From contig JABAKD010000027.1 of the NCBI GenBank assembly GCA_012845835.1, positions 3,985,465 through 4,049,464 of the forward strand: 64,000 bases of DNA, in the 5' to 3' direction. The notes under the pieces were generated by a model, which saw only the letters and a program-made list of their open reading frames with translations, was not told the origin of the DNA and searched no databases. The DNA is from Undaria pinnatifida. Its lineage: Eukaryota; Sar; Phaeophyceae; Laminariales; Alariaceae. Positions 14,301 through 25,760 of the stretch are shown in pieces. The stretch's first letter is position 1. Each line of letters starts with the position of its first letter. A program made the position numbers and the translations under genes.

Positions 14301-17300
14301 TTTGTCGCCAAAAACGAGGGGGTAGATCTGAAGAGGTTAATCTCTCTCTGTCTTTGCCTGTGACACGCTCTACGTTTGTCTATCCTACTGAATCGCCCGC
14401 GCCCTCACCCTTTTCAGATGTCAGGAAAGCTTCAAATGGTCTCAGAAGAACTCAGAGAAGAAGCCGGCGGCGGCTTCTCACCGGTAGACACGGACGAGCC
14501 GTCGCACGAGCCGCCCTACGCGTCGCGTTCTGGTCGCGACAACGTTGAACCGTCGTCGGCCCCTCGATCCTGCAAGTGGCTGAAGGAGATAGAGACTGAC
14601 GTGCTCCGCACCTGTCCCGCGGATGCAATCGGCGAGTTCGATCGCATCATCTGGCGGAATTCGACGGGGGCAATCCCGGATCGCGACTCCCCCCTAAGAG
14701 CATCCAGCACATCCCCGAGTAAACCCAGCGCTTCAATCCGTTCCGTCGGCTATGATGACTACGGCGGTTCAGGGGGTACTGGGGGTACTGAAGGTGTTCG
14801 TTCGTCGATCGCGCTTAGGAGTGGTCTTTTCAGACCGCATGTGTCTCGAGACAGCGGTGATGGTGGTGATGATGGCGCGAGAAAGTCGGCCGTGCGTGAC
14901 GACGGGCGCAAAGCGACGCAGCAGACACCGCCTGCTGCTGGCGTAGGCACCAAGTCGGTACAGGAGGCGGTAGATTTGGCGGGGGTGGGGGCGACTGTGG
15001 AGGCGGCAGCGGGGGCGGGGATTGGGGGGGGGGGAGATGACATACCGGAGGCGTTTTGGGAGGGTGGGGGGGATAATGTGGTGAGCAGGAGGTTCAGTGT
15101 GGCCGGCGGCGGGACGCGCGAAAAGCTGCGGAGAGTGCTGCGGGCGTTCGCGGTGTACAACCGACGCGTGTCTTACTGCCAGGTGAGGCTAGAGCGCTGC
15201 TGCGGTGCCGCGTCAGGCGAATAATAATAATGGGAGCACCCGTGATTGCTGTTGTTGTTATTGCTCGCACGTTACCTCATCATCGCCATCGCCATTATCT
15301 AGTCTGTGGTAGTAGGGTAGGCTCAAATCACTCTGGACTGAAAGAGTACCCAGGAAAAGCTGATTATCCACTTCTTCGTGAGTTGACGTGTTCGATATGG
15401 TCCGGCGAATGGTTTTGTGCTCTTGTAGGGCAGCGCGTTCACGGATGGGGCCGTGATAATGTGGATAACTTTGCTTTGATCCGCGGTAAGAATCCAGCCC
15501 ATCCGTTAACGTGTGTCTAACCCGACCTCGAGGGTATATCTAATGTCTACCCACAGCATTTGTTGGACTTGCAATCCGCTCCGCCCCACCGCCCCTCTTC
15601 GCCCCCCGTACCCGACGCACACGATTTGTTCTTCTCGTGTCGCTTTGCCCTACGTTCGTGTGCGTTCGACAGTGCCGAAGGTATGCAATGGTTCATGAAA
15701 TGTTCTCTCAACCTTTGCGATCCACAATCGCTCCAGTCAGATATCAGCTCGTGGAGGTCCGCAGGGAACTACAGTAACTGCAATACTTCAACTATGTAGC
15801 CGGTTAACAACTAGTCAGAGATTTATAATCGGCCAACTTACAGCCCTAGGTAGTGGTGGTCAGTTGGCCTCGTCATGTTTTCCTTACGACGCCACGTGAG
15901 GTCAATGCTCGAATCTTGACGTCCTGTGCCATGCTTTTGCCATTTTCTCGCGCGCCGAAGGGGATGAACTTTGTTGCGCTGTCGCTGCTGGAAGCATCCT
16001 GCGGGGACGATGAGAGCGCCTTTTGGATTCTCGCGGGCATGTGCGACTTCCTCGACTTGGAGGTGAGCCAACAATCATCCTACATTAAGTTCAAGTAGTT
16101 TGTCCCTAGAAATGTCGGTGCGGTGCCAAAGGGGTTACAACCCTGTAAACCTCTTGCAAAAGAAAACCCTACACTATTTCGAAGGAGTTTTGTAAAAAAA
16201 AAAAGTTGCGGTGCGGTTCTAAAGGAGTTGGCCCTCTTTGGGAGTTCAGAGATAATGAAAAAACGTAGAAAAAAGTGAAGGTAATGGCGATAGCGACGAT
16301 GACATCTTCGGCCGTAGCAAGCAACACAGGCTGCGGAGGCAAGCTTTTTTTTTTTTTTTTTTTTTTTGCTCATTGCATTAATTATCTTCATTCCGCCTAT
16401 TATGTTCGCACTTTTTCTTTCTCAGTCTCCCTCTGTTGACTTGAAATTCAGATCCAGGGTCACTAAGCAGGCTCTTCTCCCCCCTCCCCACTGCGGTACG
16501 TCCCTTCATTTTTATTGCGAGAATATTTTAGGTCTTTCTTCCCTCGTCGACTCGCATCGAATTTCGCCCACCCACGCTGCTAGGCGCTCTCAGCAGTTGA
16601 TTCTTTTTTTTGTTTTTGCCAATACAATCAAAAGTCCGACCCACGTGAGATTCGAACTCCACAACCAACTTTAGTAGCATTCGAGGAGAACTGCTGGACC
16701 AACCATACGAGATGGATAGATTGAGGATCTACCCGAATTTGAACGTAAGGAGTTGAACGACACGTGCACTGCGTGGCACTTCGAAGTACATGTGCGGCGC
16801 GCTCACGTAATGCATACCACTTTTTGTCGTTCTATCTGGGTCGAAAGGGGTTATGGGACCCACGCATAGCAGCCCAAAATAGGTCGGATACAGTCTCACC
16901 TACCGTGTGAGGGGAGCGCGCAGCAGTACGACTATGACGGAGGTGTGCTGGCATGTTAGCAGGACGAAAGTAAACACAACAGGAAAATATCTCCAGCTTT
17001 CAGTCGCCCTATCCTGTGTGACGACGGTGTTCGTGTTAGGCTCTGTAGTGCTTATTGCTGTAGACCACGCAACACTTATCCTCAATTGTTTAGAGGGGAA
17101 ACTGGCGTGTGCCTCCCCCTTCTATCTTTGTAGATGATCCTACTAAGTCTAACAGTGGTTCTCCGTATTAGTACAAGTATTGTTATGCTGCGCCGTGTCG
17201 GAGATGATCGGGCATTGTAGTGCGGGCATATCCCGTACCTCACCAGCCCGAGCTGTTTTGCGTGACCGATGCTGTAATATTCATACCACCGTTTCCACAC

Positions 17301-20300
17301 ATACAATGGTCATGTACTTTCGACGTTTCCCCTCTCGGAAGCCCCGAAAAAAAATAAGGGAACACGTCACCGCCTAATGAAGATGCTACTGTAACTCTCG
17401 CGATGAAGACCTGGTAGGAAGTAACTCACGCGGGTGGATATCTGTATTCTGACGTCAAGTGTGTGGGTTGGCTGGAAGCAGAAAAGGGGTGTTTGAAAAT
17501 ACAAACTGGACCGTTCCTCGGTTTGTTCTTTTTGGGAGATTCCGGTCGTCGGACAGGAAAGGGAAATTCGGGCACGCGAGGCTGGAAACGAGCCCATGTT
17601 TTTCATGGCGCGTCGATAATTTGAAGCTCCCGTCGCTCGTGATTAATTCTACCGACCCGGCGATCGATTGTTGCCTTCGTTTGTTAATTATGTGTCTGCA
17701 GGGATTGTGGTGCCAGGGATTGGAGCGGCTCGACCTGTGTTTTTTCTCGCTGGACAGGCTGCTGCGGCGGCACTGCCCGTCGCTTCGGCAGCATTTGGCG
17801 GATGAGGGCGTGGAGCTAAGCATGTTCACGAGCCGATGGTTCGTGACTCTGTTTACGTCGACCGATGTTTTCGGCCGCGGGATCTCTCGCAAGGTGATTG
17901 GTCCACCCAGTAGTGCGAAGGTAGACACTAGCATTGATCAACACCAACGCCAACAATGTGTCGGTTTTTATGTAATATACAAATACGTCTCAGCTGTGAA
18001 ACCGAGGATTTCTTTGAAACACGTCTTTGCAAGCTGCGTTTGATGTTTCAATCGTGCTCGCTAAGAGGTGTGTATGTGCTCATGAAAGGATGTTCCATTT
18101 TGTGCGTACATATCGTTACACGCCGACGGAGCTTTGTGTGGTCAAGTGTGGTTGTGCTGTAAAACAAGCGAGGAGGAATGTACTACAACGTTTCGTATTG
18201 GTAAAATAAGGTGGCGCTCAGAACGTTGGAATGAAAACCCATCTTGAGGGCTATTTGCATGATATAATTCGGGTAACATGTAACGTGAATGCAGTAACAT
18301 TCGGAAGCTTGGAGTGACGGTCAACCTTTTATAATATATCTTGTCTCTACCGAAGCTTAGTACCAGGTTCCTGGTACATAATACGGGTAACAAACATAAG
18401 GTGGCGTTCGGTAGGTCGCAGTGACTATCAGCCATTGGAACTCTCTCGAAAAAACGTGGTTGGTTCTTCCAAATACGCGATTGGGGGCTCTGTTTTGGTG
18501 CAAGCGTACTCGAATTGTAGAGGAGGTACGGGCCAACGTGCGAGCACAAGGTGGCGCTTGTAAGGTTGCACGCAGTGCGTTGGAATCACGCATGTTTCGT
18601 ATACTAGTACTGCAGGAGTAGGTTGCGCTTTGATGAATTGGCTGCCTCGTTTTCGCTTTTTGCTTTATTTGGTTGTGGGGGGTGGTGCAGATTTTGGACA
18701 TGCTCATGGTGGAAGGGTGGCCGCTGATGTTCAAGCTCTCTCTTGGGGTTCTCTTGGAGATGAGGCCTCTGCTCGAGGTACGTTTTTTGCGGCGTGTGCG
18801 GTTAGTTGCTGACATTAACTGTACCTACGTGCTAGGGATACTCGTACCATTTATATTATAAACATAGGGTGTACGCATAATCCCTTCGCAACTTCGCCTA
18901 CGTTGTGGGAAACTGTATTAATAAATCAAGTAGGAAGTTTAGCCTAGGATATACCAGGTATTTTGTTAAGTTTTGTTGTGTTGCATGGTGTGTTGCATTG
19001 CATTGTTGTACTCTGTATTGTACAACTGTAATTGTGTTATTTATAGCAGCGAAATGATTAAAATCCCTTTGAGACTTCAAAGGGGCAAAATGACGAACGT
19101 AGATGACGATTGCAGCAATTAGCCAGACGAAGCAACGCGGGCAAAAAGTGTCAGCTGACGTATTATAACATTTTTTTGTAGTGGGGTTCGGGATGAGGCT
19201 TTCACACTCGGACAGATGAAATCTAGATCATATAGATCATCTAGAGGATCTACAGTAGATCCTGTATCTGCCGTTACGAGATGTTGTGAAGGTTCTATGT
19301 CTAGAGAGTACATATCCAACCCTGGAAACGTTTGTCAGCTCATGCAGATCGTACGGCTCCCACTCGGTAACATGAACTGGATCATACAGAGCTTCCGTGA
19401 AATATGTAGATCAAGTGGGAATCGGTGATTTGTCCGACATGTGGGTGCTTTTAATGCCGGACGCCAATACTAGGAGAGGTGGACGAAACACACGCTCGCA
19501 TTTTTAAATGACGGATTTACCGCGCTTCTCATTCGCGTTATTGTTATACTGTAACCAAATCAAGTTGACAGGGTTTTAACCCCTTCAGAACTGCAACCAC
19601 GTTTTTGAGGACACACTACTTGAATATGGTGTGTCATCGTTGTTACAGTAGTTAAAAGGGTCAAGTGTGGCGTTTGCAGTTCCCTAAGTTTATCGCACCC
19701 CTTGTTTCGGCCTCCAAAGCAGCCTGCCGACATGGAGAGCATCCTGATTATGCCAACTGTCACAACATAAATAAGACTCATTGAAACCTACTAAAAACGG
19801 GCGATCGGTGTAATTCGCAGCTTGCAAAGATGAGTAACGACCCTAAATGCGTCGAACTCACAGCTGACGTTGTTAGAATAATGTTATAGAATAAACAGCG
19901 CGGTGGGGGTGGTACCATCTGTACCTCACAAGGTGGTTTGCTCATCTGACGGCGAAAATAGTATATTTCCAGTAATAATATATATTTCCAGTAATGATAG
20001 TATATTTCCAGAAACACCCGTTACCACAGACGGGTTTTTCACAAGCTGGGGAGTAGCTTTTGAGTTTTTTTTTTTACGCTGAAAGAAAAAGTGGGGCGTT
20101 TGCGGTCACTATACTTTTCGCATCTGGCCTTGTTTCGGTCCCCAGAGCAGCCTGCCGATGTAGAGAGCGTCCTGAAGGTGACCGTACTGCTTATTTGTGT
20201 TGTCGGTGTACTTTGTTCAAGTCAAAATGATTGAAGTGGGGCGGTTGCGGTTCCGTAAGCTTATCGCGTCCCTTGTTCCTAAGCTTATCGCATCCCTTGT

Positions 20301-21623
20301 TTCGCCCCCCAAGCAGCCTGCCGACATGGAAAGCATCCTGAAGGTGACGAAGTTTCCTCGAGCACACCTGTTCGGGCTTCGACGAGACGGCACCGGGAGG
20401 GGCATCGCGGGGGCAACGTTTGAAGAGGCGACGCAAGGCTCCCTGTGCGAGTCAATTCGAGCGGGGCAGATGGTCGAGCACGCGCTACTCCTGCACATAT
20501 CGGAAGAGGTACGAAGAAATGACTGCGCCCACGTTTAGGGGGAAAAAAACTTGAAAGTCGTGTTGTAAGTTTTATGAGAGCAGTGCAAGAGTCAAACCTC
20601 TCAGGAACTACACCCACTTCTTTTTTACGACAAATCACATGGAATCAAATTGGTATATGTCCCCCTGCGTTAAAACGGCGAAACGTCTGGAGTACACGGC
20701 AAGGGCGCGTGCTACGATGGAGGTGCACCATTTTTTTTCTGAGGTTCCTCAATTTGGGAGCTTAAGACGTCTCCCAAAAACCTGATTTGGGGAAAAATAA
20801 AAGTGCTGTTATGCCGGATGAAAAATCCCATGTCCTAGGTACACAACGAGGATCATGCAAGAAAAATGGCCTTTTCCCGGTGGTTTGGCTTATAAGGAGC
20901 CCCGTCACTCTGAAATATTTTCAGGAGAAAGTGCTACCTCTATTATAGCATGTACCAAGGAGTTGCACTACATATAGGCAGCGTGGTACCAGGTACGTGA
21001 TATTTAGTGTCTCTGCTACGCGCTCACCCTAGGAATGCTTTCGAGGCACAGTTATATCGAACTACAAGACGAGAAGTGCGGTCTTGTCAACCGTCTAGTA
21101 ACCCCTTCAGGGCCCCCCAAACCGTTCCCCACACTATTTTCAAGTATTTTGTCCCCAAAATTGGGTTTCCAGTTGTGAAGGCGTTAAGAGGAAGAGCGTG
21201 AAGCAGTACCGGTATCATTGTGCTGCAGGAGAGCTTCGTGCGTCTCCTTTCGTTGCACGTTGAACGCAACCCCTGCCCGTTTAGGTCGGACTTCTTCGCG
21301 CAGCCGATGCTGTAATCGTCAGACCGTCAATTTAGTCCCAAAGACGTTAATACACTGCTGATAGGGCAGCACGATTGGCTGGTATGGCCACTATATCTGG
21401 TCGCCAAAGGGTATACTCATATCCCACGGTAAACATGGTCCAACGCTGGATGCTACTATATTTCTCACCAGATTACGCCCCCCCCCCGCGCCCCTGTGTG
21501 CTGCGCGCTCTGCTTTCCTTTTTTGGTTCGGCTCTGTCCATAAATGATTTCCTGACGCAGACCCTGGAACAACACCTGCTTGAGTATCGACTAGAAAAGC
21601 TGCCTGAGCCGGGGTCGGATTAG
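2391..21623 (+). CDS. TBC-domain Rab GTPase-activating protein, 12 exons, complete
   Basis: Exons: 2391-2570, 7155-7466, 8469-8516, 9178-9435, 9978-10088, 11055-13433, 14418-15182, 15961-16062, 17702-17893, 18691-18777, 20314-20508, 21561-21623; about 1563 residues. All introns have GT/AG ends and all eleven are phase 0. TBC proteins stimulate GTP hydrolysis by Rab GTPases on membranes. The TBC signatures are visible: a GVPEGCRAGFY start motif, IETDVLR with the arginine finger (about R1160), YCQ with the glutamine finger (Q1351), then GMNFVALSLLEAS, an AFWILAGMC helix, GVELSMFTSRWF and ILDMLMVEGWPLMFK. Residues 10-46 look like a coiled coil; residues 304-1010 are Ser/Gly/Glu-rich. The start is the first ATG of the coiled-coil frame. 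Exon 1 could instead end at 2528 (also phase 0), exon 9 could start at 17717 and exon 11 at 20317. The TBC identity is firm; the Rab substrate and exact N-terminus are not. Confidence 0.9.
4464..4572 (-). repeat. R1 repeat copy
   Basis: Reverse copy of the R1 family, with CTAACAACGTCACCTGTGAG, then GGTCGATACTCATCTTTGCA and CGCCCGTTTTTAGTAA in the same order and spacing as the copy at 718-836. It lies in TBC intron 1. Confidence 0.7.
5273..5578 (-). repeat. tRNA-headed SINE-like element, copy 1
   Basis: Read on the minus strand, the element opens with a tRNA-like head having an A-box-like CAGTGGTTACCC and a B-box-like GTTTCGAGTCC (about 5500-5578). It continues into a body shared with three other copies (reverse of CACTTAGCAGACTCTTTCTT and of CCCTCCCCACTACGG) and ends in a short A-tract. 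It is antisense to the TBC gene, in intron 1. Confidence 0.65.
7855..8100. repeat. Tandem repeats: GTAGACTATTAGTAGT units, then GCAGCGTA units
   Basis: Four imperfect 16-bp GTAGACTATTAGTAGT-type units (about 7854-7920) pass into about 160 bp built from 5- and 10-bp GCAGC/GTAGC words. All of it lies in TBC intron 2. It is non-coding, although it opens long chance frames on both strands. Confidence 0.75.
8640..9060. repeat. About 180-bp tandem repeats in TBC intron 3
   Basis: Units begin near 8650, 8830 and 9010. They share GCGCTATGA or CATGATAT, then CTCCCGCCTCCCTTTAGAAC, then a G-run and ACAAA...TTG, and end GCATGCATTG or ACATGCATTG. The word GCTCCCGC recurs at 9129, close to the acceptor of exon 4. 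Confidence 0.55.
10795..10985. repeat. GGTACG-type simple repeat
   Basis: About 190 bp of diverged GGTACGG/GGTTCGG words, including ACCGGTACGGTACG, in TBC intron 5 just before the large exon 6. Confidence 0.7.
11055..13433 (+). CDS. Exon 6 of the TBC gene: low-complexity linker, F-box-like motif, TBC start
   Basis: This single exon supplies 793 residues, half of the protein. It opens after a CCAG acceptor and closes at AAG|GTGAGG. Most of it is Ser/Glu/Gly/Ala-rich and looks disordered, including a run of SSEQSSEQSAEQSS-type repeats near 11730-11810. The last 80 residues change character: a helix pair with RYLDVAGLARATGVCRAW (about residues 1035-1052) resembles the second half of an F-box (LxxLxxxxxVCRxW). 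It is followed directly by EWIRCVRLADGVPEGCRAGF, which fits the first TBC motif. I see the motif; calling it a functional F-box that binds Skp1 would be inference, because the first F-box helix is weak. Confidence 0.82.
14418..15182 (+). CDS. Exon 7 of the TBC gene: arginine finger to glutamine finger
   Basis: The exon runs from TTTTCAG|ATG to TGCCAG|GTGAGG and encodes 255 residues. It contains WLKEIETDVLRTCP, the IxxDxxR arginine-finger motif, near its start. It ends with REKLRRVLRAFAVYNRRVSYCQ (positions 15117-15182), whose YxQ glutamine finger is the last codon before the intron. In most TBC domains these motifs lie about 40 residues apart; here they are about 190 apart, with a Gly/Ser/Asp-rich insertion between them. 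The next exon continues with GMNFVA exactly as the family requires, so the split after YCQ is secure. Confidence 0.9.
15961..18777 (+). CDS. Exons 8-10 of the TBC gene: C-terminal half of the TBC domain
   Basis: Three short exons (15961-16062, 17702-17893, 18691-18777) encode GMNFVALSLLEASCGDDESA..., then GLERLDLCFFSLDRLL...GVELSMFTSRWFVTLF..., then ILDMLMVEGWPLMFKLSLG.... These match the order of helices in the second half of TBC domains (Y-Q-G-M-N, E-x-A-F-W, the GLxxD helix, and the W-D-x-x-x-x-E-G helix where D and EG are kept). All three exons are in phase 0 and join without a stop. The acceptor of exon 9 has two candidates 15 bp apart (17702 and 17717), which would add or remove five residues. 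Confidence 0.88.
16345..16720 (-). repeat. tRNA-headed SINE-like element, copy 2 (best preserved)
   Basis: On the minus strand it runs from a tRNA-like head with B-box GGAGTTCGAATCTC (reverse of about 16640-16660), through a roughly 250-bp body (CACTAAGCAGGCTCTTCTCC on the + strand at about 16459-16478), to a 3' tail of 23 A residues (T-run at 16345-16367). Head, body and poly-A tail in this order are the hallmark of a tRNA-derived SINE. It lies antisense in TBC intron 8. Confidence 0.75.
19575..19665. mobile_element. R2 family TIR element (CCCTTTAGA...TCTAAAGGG)
   Basis: The copy begins AACCCCTTCAGAACTGCAAC, carries CACGTTTTTGAGGACACACT and ends GTAGTTAAAAGGGTC. It belongs to a family whose ends are inverted repeats close to TTAACSCCTTTA and whose middle reads CCAAGTAGTTTGTCCC or its reverse. 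It has no coding capacity. Confidence 0.6.
19782..19893 (+). repeat. R1 repeat copy
   Basis: One of the most complete forward copies: CTACTAAAAACGGGCGATCG, then CGCAGCTTGCAAAGATGAGT, then CGTCGAACTCACAGCTGACG. It lies in TBC intron 10, between the two decayed copies of the exon 11 edge. Confidence 0.75.
21099..21190. mobile_element. R2 family TIR element
   Basis: Begins TAACCCCTTCAGGGCCCCCC and ends AGTTGTGAAGGCGTTAAGAG, giving short inverted ends (CCCCTT / AAGGCGTTA). The middle reads TTCAAGTATTTTGTCCCCAA. It lies in TBC intron 11. Confidence 0.65.
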
Positions 21624-23783
21624 ATTTGGAATAGCTTCGAGGGGGTGCGTTCAGCGTCGCGCGTAGGGTAGTGCAACCAGTATGAGGGGGCGGGGGCTCG
21701 TCCTGTGGTAACCCCCGCCCCCGCGTGCGCGCGTACTGCAGAGGACCGATGCGTCTTCGCCTTCGCTGTCATAATATACGTACTGAGAGTAGAGGTTCCC
21801 TATGGTACGCTTGTTGCTGAAACGCTTACTTGAAGCTAAAACAAGGATGGTCAGGTCGCAGGGAGAACACTGCTGTTGCTCTGAAAACATAGTTTTTGTA
21901 TTGCGTGCTACAATACTGCAGTTGCGTGGTGTGGAGTGTGAATAGAGCCTGTGTGCTTGCGGAAAATACATTTTGTTAGCTTTCGTGCATACCAGGTATG
22001 ACACAGTGATCGGTCGCGGTGGTCACCGATTTTATTCATTTTGGACAGATTAATGTTTCTCGTGTTGGTGGGGTTGGTATGATACGTAAGTGTGCGTCCT
22101 TGACCCCGCCCCAAGGGTAGGCTTTTGCTTGTGCGCATACTGGCTTACAGTTTAGTTTCGTCGTACCATTACACGCCTGGCGTACGAACGGAACCGTTCC
22201 ACACATCGTCTTAGCCGTTTTACCGCTGCCAAAGTTATTCCATGCTAATTCCAAGTGGTCTGTCACCGAAAATGTTGGTGCAGGTTAACACGGGCCGCTC
22301 GCCTTGGTCAGGACGTGACATGGACTAATGACTCGGCGGCGTTTTCTTGTGTAGCCGTCGTGCCACTTGTTCTCAGCTGAGTCGATTGAATTGATTGACT
22401 CTTTATTAGCTGCTGCGGACTTGTTGGCTATTTTTTTCCTACGTATTAATAGTTTGTTCCCACGGTGTGGGTGCAGCTGCGAAGGGGTTGAAGAGGTATT
22501 CTAGATGTGCCGTGCTTTATTTTATGTCCCTGGTAGGTATTATGATAGATGTGGCCGTGGTCTGGTTGATGTCTTGCGTTTGTGGATGTTGTCGATAAAT
22601 AGGTAACTTGTGTCTAGGCGCCCAGGCGCTACAGGCGGGGTTACACGTGGGGAGGCTTTTTTCACTCTCGCCAGATCCGATATGTGCGTGGCGTGCAACA
22701 CGTGAAACCTTAGTAAAAAGGGCTATGGTATACACTTACTTGCCATTGGGTGAATTTGACAACATTAAGCTGTATAGCCTTAACAAACCCTTTTTTTCGC
22801 TGGTTGTGCGCTTGCTTCTCCAAACTAACCTCCCTGACCCGCCGGTCCGAGGTTGGGTAGAGACCCGCAATTGTGCCGATTGAGATCAGTCAACCGATAC
22901 GCCCCAAGTATCCAACCATATACCAGGTAGGCTATAAACACTACCAGGTAGGTGTAAGCAAAACTTTTATCATCATAGCCAGGAGTCTCATCGTTCCTAA
23001 GGGGGGAGCGTGATGAAACTGGTAAGAAGGCTCACTCTTCGTTGATGGGAGTGATTAGCCGTCTGCTAGAAACAGCGGAGTGGTCCACACTGGCGTCGTC
23101 GAGGACACGGTTGGCTTCGGATCTCGGACGACTGAACGTTAACGTTTGTTTTTCAAGAGACGCTGGACGCTGGAACGAAGCAAGGAAAAGGGTGTGTAGA
23201 CACCTTTTTAAACGACTGCGGAGTTTTTTTTACGTATCATACGAACTCCCGTTTCAAGGGAGGGAGGGTGTCATGTAAGGTTCACCCTGGGTGACGATCG
23301 AAATTTCCTTTACATCAAAACTGTGGACATTTCTACCCTCTACTACTACATCTAGCACAAACAGTGTCCGTGCCGATGCCTTATTATAGGGAGACAAAAG
23401 TCAAGAGAGCCTGTGATAACTCGCTGCCAGGTACCTGATAAAGGCATAGACTAGAAGATGATGGTGATATAAGTCACAAAACACAGCAGCAGTAAGGTTA
23501 TTCGGCCATGAAATAAAATAATGCCAAAAAACGTAATTAATACGAAAGAGTGGAACATGTTAATGGTAAGCCGTCACTCCTCGCAATTTGTAAGGGTCAA
23601 AGAGAGAAAAACGAAATAAACCTTACATAGTGCTTAGTGCATATTCCTGCTACCTGGTACTGTAGTATGATATAGTGCCCTTCTTGTTCCCAGGGTTCAT
23701 TATTACCCTACTAGAATATTTAATGGCTACCAGGGCCCCCCAAGAACGTTCTCGTTACTCACGAAGTGAACCAAAATGAGCGA

Positions 23784-25422
23784 CTCGTTCTTGTGCTCGT
23801 CATAATATACCATAGTATATACTCTCATCACTTGAAAAAGAGTTGCACAGTTTTATCACTACTGTAGAAACCGTAGCTACTCGCCGATCAATGAGACCCA
23901 CCCTGTACAGTGTGGCTAGTGATGGAGTGTTTAGTATTAATAGACGGTTTTGTCAAAGTGCTGCCGAGTGGTAGGGACACAGGGGGTATCGGTGCTGGGA
24001 GGCACTGCTTCGCGCGTTGTATAGCCCACATTGTCGTAGATTGCATCTTCGTTAGCTCAAGGCTTGGTGTTGCAGGTCAAGGCTCCAAGTGACGGAATGT
24101 GAACGATGGAGTCTGAAAAATCCCCCGCCACACCTACGACAGTCGACTGTTGACTTCATGTATGACCTAAAAGGGATACAACTAAATATTGTAACAGCCA
24201 AATACTCATTCATCAGGTCCACGAGGACCGTTCTAGGAACCTATCTTCATAAATAATAATAGTCGTAGCAGATGCAGATCACACGATGATCGAACGATAA
24301 TAACTGTGATATCGTCCCAAAGAAAGTCGGAAAGAGGGGGGTCGAAGATGCGGCTATTTGAATCAACGGAAATTAGAGACTAAATATGTATCCCCACACC
24401 TCTCGTAAATGAGGATAACATGACGCCTTTCGCAAGGTAGAGACGTGGCATACTGAAAAGGAAAACAAACCCCGTGAAGCAGGGTTCAAACGGCCGGGGC
24501 CGGAGTCGACTGCGGAAAACCTAGAAGGGCACCCGCAGCGTGGGACCTTTGGTCGAACAGTGGAAAAAAGCTAGGAAATTCATCGAAAATAAACGCAAAA
24601 ACGAAAACAACGAAAAAGCTCAACTCAGACACACAAATTAGCGCAGGGGGGCGAAGATACGCTGCGAGCTAGCAATGGGGGGTCAATACCGAGAGACTTA
24701 CGGGGTAACAACGTGGAGCCGATGGTCGGCAACGTGAGACCCTAGAGGGCTAGTTTATAAACATACCACTAGCGGGAACTAAATCGCGGCGGTATGTTCG
24801 TCGACAAACAGGTACGCCAACAGAAAACAATTCCGGGGGAACGCAGTGTACAGTACTCGCAAAACAGGCAGATACTCGTTTTTGTTCTCGTCATAGCATA
24901 CCATAGTATATGCTCCATCATATATCGAAAGAGAGGTCGTGTCCAGCGGGCGCGCGGGGCAAGAAAACGGGGCACGCCAACCATGGTAAAATGCGAAAGC
25001 ACGAAGGGACAGTCGCTGAACCCGCGGGGCGCTGGGAGGAGAACGCAAGCACACACAACGGAGTCAACATATATTGCATCATCACGAATTCGGTGGTAGG
25101 CTGCCGTCGACGCCGTTTGTGAAAGTGCTGCTGAGTGGTAGGGACACTGGAAGTATTGGTGTGGTGGGGGGTCCCTTCGCGTTGTATAGCTTGTTCTTGT
25201 AGATTGCTTCTTTCTTATAGCTCAAAACTTGGTACTACAGGTCAAGGCTCCAGGTGACGGGATGTTGACGGTGGATTATATCAACCCCCCTTCACACCTA
25301 CCTGCGACGGGTGACCAATTTTAAGGACTTAAAAAGAGACGCAAATTCTGTAATATCCAAATACCACATCACGGGTTCACGAGAACCGTTCCAGGAGAAC
25401 CTATCTATATATCTACAACTAA
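23784..25422. mobile_element. LTR-like direct repeats, possible TRIM-type element
   Basis: Two direct repeats, 23784-24262 and 24873-25422, share CTCGTCATAATATACCATAG, AGTGGTAGGGACAC, GGTCAAGGCTCCA and GAGGACCGTTC / GAGAACCGTTC in the same order, with about 25-30% divergence. They bracket about 610 bp with no protein-coding domain. Size and arrangement fit a degenerate non-autonomous LTR element. I could not identify a primer-binding site or a target-site duplication, so a plain segmental duplication remains possible. Confidence 0.45.
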
Positions 25423-25760
25423 AAAACTAGATACGGCACGACTCCATAAAAAAGTCCATAACAGTTCCCTAGAATTGCGCTAGGGTCATCGCCGCCAAAA
25501 CTTCAGTATCAAAGCATCAGGCTCGCATTGGCTGGTGATTGGATTGTTGTCCCTGGAGTTTGCGTGCCAAAACCCAATACCGTTATCGTTACGGTACTAC
25601 TGCTGAAGAACGTGGACAACAGGGAGGATTCTCGTATTTCAATCTCCATGGTCAAGCGAATAAATAGTGGGTGTTGGCGTGGGGTCGGTTTGGCCTAATA
25701 ATGATGCAGTTATGAGGAAGGCTTTTACAACAACAGTAGTAGTACGTACTATTAATACGC

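Noticed and set aside
15513-15799. Additional TBC exon between exons 7 and 8
   Set aside because: An acceptor-like CCACAG is present, but the TBC motif continues directly from YCQ in exon 7 to GMNF in exon 8, leaving no room for an insertion.
16633-16720. tRNA gene on the minus strand (also 26265-26343 and 5500-5578)
   Set aside because: The tRNA-like heads are joined to a shared body and poly-A tail and recur with divergence, so they are SINE heads.
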